Source: Gemmatimonadota bacterium
GTDB taxonomy: Bacteria; 4572-55; J002
Length of the DNA: 35,425 bases
Reading direction: 5' to 3'
NCBI GenBank assembly: GCA_003697105.1
Contig: RFFQ01000033.1
Span: forward strand, 1 to 35,425
Program-made: the position numbers and the translations under genes
Part shown: one piece after another, positions 32,886 to 35,425 of the stretch
Numbering within the stretch: position 1 is the stretch's first letter
How the letters are laid out: the number at the start of each line of letters is the position of its first letter
Notes under the pieces: generated by a model
What the model was told of the DNA's origin: nothing
The model's input: the letters and a program-made list of their open reading frames with translations, nothing else
The model's database searches: none

Positions 32886-35117
32886 TTAGAAGTCGTACGT
32901 CATGCCAAGAATGATTTGGAAACCGTCGCGGAATACCGGTGAACCATCCAGTTCCTGATTGAAAAAACGACGCTGCGGATCAAATACCGGTGTGATCGTC
33001 TGGTGCGTGAGGTTAAGCACATCACCCACGAGTGATAGGTGTTGCCTCGGAAAATATCGAATGCGCACATCAATTTGATGATGGCGATAGGTCTGATCCG
33101 CATATTGATCAACCGTTGCGATGCCGAGCAGGTGAACGTACCACAACGGTGCGATTGCCATTTGAAGTTGTGCCGTAACACCGTGCCGCTGTTGCCAAAA
33201 AGGTGACGTCACGTTTACCTTGCTTGCTCGCCACCAGTAATATTCAATGCTGGCGGTCATTTCAGCGCGGTCAAACCACACCGGACCATGCCGGTATTGC
33301 AGGCTCACGCGATCCAGTGTAAACTGGCCCGAACTCTCCCACCGGTGCTCTGCGGTTTCTTGCGCTATCTGCGTATATTGCTGGTATTGGTAACCCAACG
33401 TAAACCGATAGACATCCTGAAACGTCCGCTGGTAACTCATCGCCGTCTGGAACAGTGACTCCATTTCAAGCAAGTGATAACCATTTCCCGGTTGCCCACT
33501 ATAAAATGTGTGAAATGGAGGCGGTTGGTGACGCCAACGGGTTGCGCCACACCATTGTTCATCTACTGAGGGGGAAAAACGTATCTCAAGCGCCGGGCTC
33601 GCCCCGAAGCGCGATTTGGAACCGGCGATTTCCGACCATGCGGCTGCCGGAGTCATTTGTTCCAGCCGGAGACCGGTTTGGATCTGCCACATTTTCGGTG
33701 ACCAATGGTGAGTTAGATATACTGCCGCGGATCTAGGCATTGCCCGGTAGATTTCAGACCGCTGGCTTGAATCGGGCATAACCTCTTGGTAATCTAAGTC
33801 TAACCGGAACTGTTCAAGGTTCACCCCAAAGCGCAGATCATGGTTATGGTAGAGGTGGGACTGAACTTCAACAGATGCGGTGGTGATGGCATCATGGCCA
33901 TCAAACCATACCGGTTTGTAAAGCTCAGCGGAAATCGATTGGGGATATACAACCTTTCCCTGCTCATCATAAGTCAAGTAGGATAGACTGGCAGTGATGT
34001 TCTTATGCTGGGCAGTGAAAATCGATTGGTCATGGTCAAGGTAGGTGAGGTCTGTTTTTAGCCAGAAATAGGGATTAAATTCGTACTCACCCCCCACGTG
34101 AAGCCAATAATGGTGATTTTTAACCTCCGGCAAGCCCCGTGGGTAACGCTCCCATGCCGGATCATATTCAATGGATTGGTACAAACTGATCAAACTTTGC
34201 AGTCGAAGTTCCAGATGAGGGAGCGCACGGATAGTACTTTTGAGATAAATATCCGCCGTTTGCTGGACAGGAAAATCGAAGGTTGGTGTTAGGAACTCCC
34301 GATAAGGTGTATCAGAGAGATTCATCCCGGCGGCGACGACAAAGGTACTGGGTAAATAAAATGGTAATGGTCCTTGCACCCTCACCCGGAACTGGCTGGC
34401 ATGATCCGACTGAACCATCCCCAATATGTCCGAAATCAACTGCATTTGACCTTGGAAAGCGGTGATGTCCTCTGTAGTGGCGGCATTGATTTGCCCAGAA
34501 AGCGCTTTACCACCGGGGCGAGTCGTGTGAAGGGTCAATTCCGTGATGACTTGCGGAGGTAGTGCATGGAATAAACGAGCATATTTCCGGCCCGGCAATG
34601 CGACGCCGTCAATGGCATATTCCCACGATTGAAACGCTCCCAAATAGAATGGTGGGAACGCGTACAGCACCTGCTCCACCCGGAATGCCGGTAGCGATAC
34701 GAGTTCCATACGAGGGATCGTCATTGCCACCGGTGTCAGGCATGATACTGCCGACGAGAATGGCAGCGTTAAATATTGCCACTCCATATTTTTGGGGGAG
34801 CGTTGTATTTCAACCGGCAGTAGAAGGGGGGCATCGCTGGAAATCCAGACATGATCGATTTGGTACGAAACATAGCCCATCATCACGACAACAACGGAAT
34901 ACTCGCCTACCGGTATGTTGGGGATAAAAAAAAGCCCGTCGGGACCGGCTAAGCCACCCATCACCGTCCCCTTGAGGAAAATATTTGCCCCGGCAACCGG
35001 TTCCCCTGTCTGGGCATCCATGACCCACCCTTCCAGCACACCGGTTGTTTTGGCGTTTGCGATAATAACGGTGGTAAGAAAATGAAAAACAAGGATGTAG
35101 GGTAACGTGAATTTCAA
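32886..35117 (-). CDS. TonB-receptor-like outer-membrane protein with carboxypeptidase-regulatory domain
   Basis: 743 residues if started at TTG 35117, which follows AAAGGGG at good spacing and gives a signal peptide (MKFTLPYILVFHFLTTVIIA). An ATG at 35153 and earlier in-frame codons lack ribosome-binding sites. Residues about 25-110 are a carboxypeptidase-regulatory/DUF4480-type domain (LEGWVMDAQTGEPVAGANIF). Next comes a plug-like segment with VITELTLHTTRPGGKALSGQ, then a long beta-barrel region with repeated aromatic-rich strands. The protein ends in YDF, the C-terminal Phe typical of outer-membrane barrels. The family imports large or scarce substrates or anchors complexes in Bacteroidota-like bacteria. 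No SusD-like partner, TonB box or ligand can be identified, so 'receptor-like' is as far as the sequence goes. Confidence 0.82.
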   Translation of the reverse strand: MKFTLPYILVFHFLTTVIIANAKTTGVLEGWVMDAQTGEPVAGANIFLKGTVMGGLAGPDGLFFIPNIPVGEYSVVVVMMGYVSYQIDHVWISSDAPLLLPVEIQRSPKNMEWQYLTLPFSSAVSCLTPVAMTIPRMELVSLPAFRVEQVLYAFPPFYLGAFQSWEYAIDGVALPGRKYARLFHALPPQVITELTLHTTRPGGKALSGQINAATTEDITAFQGQMQLISDILGMVQSDHASQFRVRVQGPLPFYLPSTFVVAAGMNLSDTPYREFLTPTFDFPVQQTADIYLKSTIRALPHLELRLQSLISLYQSIEYDPAWERYPRGLPEVKNHHYWLHVGGEYEFNPYFWLKTDLTYLDHDQSIFTAQHKNITASLSYLTYDEQGKVVYPQSISAELYKPVWFDGHDAITTASVEVQSHLYHNHDLRFGVNLEQFRLDLDYQEVMPDSSQRSEIYRAMPRSAAVYLTHHWSPKMWQIQTGLRLEQMTPAAAWSEIAGSKSRFGASPALEIRFSPSVDEQWCGATRWRHQPPPFHTFYSGQPGNGYHLLEMESLFQTAMSYQRTFQDVYRFTLGYQYQQYTQIAQETAEHRWESSGQFTLDRVSLQYRHGPVWFDRAEMTASIEYYWWRASKVNVTSPFWQQRHGVTAQLQMAIAPLWYVHLLGIATVDQYADQTYRHHQIDVRIRYFPRQHLSLVGDVLNLTHQTITPVFDPQRRFFNQELDGSPVFRDGFQIILGMTYDF

Positions 35118-35358
35118 GCTATCCCCTTTGTTAAGGAGGTCTGTATGCGTCATGTTTGGCTTTTTGGATTGTTTACGGGAGTTGCTGGACCTGTGTCCCC
35201 ACAGCTTCCTTCTAAAATCCTTATAAAACCACGAAAAAGGATGATATATCAATGATTTAGTGCATAGTACACGACAAAACTTGAAAAAAAGTCCATTTTC
35301 TTCTACTTTCTAGAACAATCCGCTCATTTTCTCGTTCTAAATTTGGAAGAAAGCAGAC

Positions 35359-35425
35359 ATGACACATTTGGTACCACTTTATCGTTTTTTGGGCAGCCAT
35401 TTGCCATGGTCATTGCCTCGTTTGA
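35359..35425 (+). CDS. Partial CDS at the window edge, possibly an IS4-type transposase
   Basis: An ATG at 35359 (GGAAGAAAG lies about 6 bases upstream) opens a frame to the window end: 22 residues beginning MTHLVPLYRFLGSHLP. The opening is reminiscent of IS4-family transposase N-termini, but 22 residues cannot prove it. The preceding 100 bases contain a TAGAAC/GTTCTA inverted repeat (around 35312-35338) and could include an insertion-sequence end. Confidence 0.3.
   Translation, partial: MTHLVPLYRFLGSHLPWSLPRL

Overview
The window looks like a chromosomal segment of an uncultured or little-studied Gram-negative bacterium of the FCB/Calditrichota–KSB1–Ignavibacteria kind. This is an inference from protein style. 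One giant secreted protein ends in the 'NFPNPFNPATTI' type C-terminal sorting domain of the type IX secretion group. There is an outer-membrane carboxypeptidase-regulatory/TonB-receptor-like barrel, and there are many VCBS, PKD and PEGA repeat proteins. Base composition is near 50% GC by eye. No tRNA, rRNA, CRISPR array or complete insertion sequence was found. The window edges cut a minus-strand gene (1-55) and a plus-strand gene (from 35359, possibly a transposase).

Layout. 1-645 is mostly non-coding and carries one good sigma70-like promoter without an obvious gene. 646-2600 is a probable three-gene operon: a DUF3592-like membrane protein, a Tudor/UvrD-tail-like protein and a tandem-receiver response regulator. 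2601-2896 holds an element with a perfect 15-bp terminal inverted repeat and an internal hairpin whose whole loop can pair upstream. It could be a structured leader RNA or a small TA-flanked MITE. It precedes 2897-11389, a single 2830-residue polypeptide joining a FAD-linked hydroxyacid-dehydrogenase-type module, up to four [4Fe-4S] clusters, a degenerate and an intact glutamate-synthase FMN barrel, an internal class II glutamine amidotransferase and a GXGXG domain. This permuted glutamate synthase fusion is the most unusual gene here. A shared terminator separates it from a convergent nfuA-type Fe-S carrier gene (11472-12059).

12.3-22.3 kb encodes exported proteins on the plus strand. They are a fibre with four 41-residue RGRGGGG repeats, eighteen 14-residue YadA-head repeats and a Peptidase_S74 chaperone domain; a dockerin-like protein; an 1873-residue protein with two seven-bladed VCBS propellers and a type IX sorting tail; and a three-PEGA-domain protein. 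22.4-27.9 kb is mixed: a single-domain response regulator (minus), an exported amidase-signature enzyme, small hypotheticals, a possible lipoprotein, an ABC-2 type ATPase overlapping a D-2-hydroxyacid dehydrogenase-like gene, and a 100-residue hypothetical. 27.9-35.1 kb is read leftward and encodes a 1550-residue protein with 14 cysteine-bearing PKD repeats and a TonB-receptor-like outer-membrane protein.

Taken together, the right two-thirds is mainly a cell-surface and envelope repertoire, probably Ca2+-binding and adhesive or structural. The left third is a nitrogen/redox locus around the glutamate synthase fusion, with a regulatory operon in front. Functional links between the two halves are not demonstrated by the sequence.
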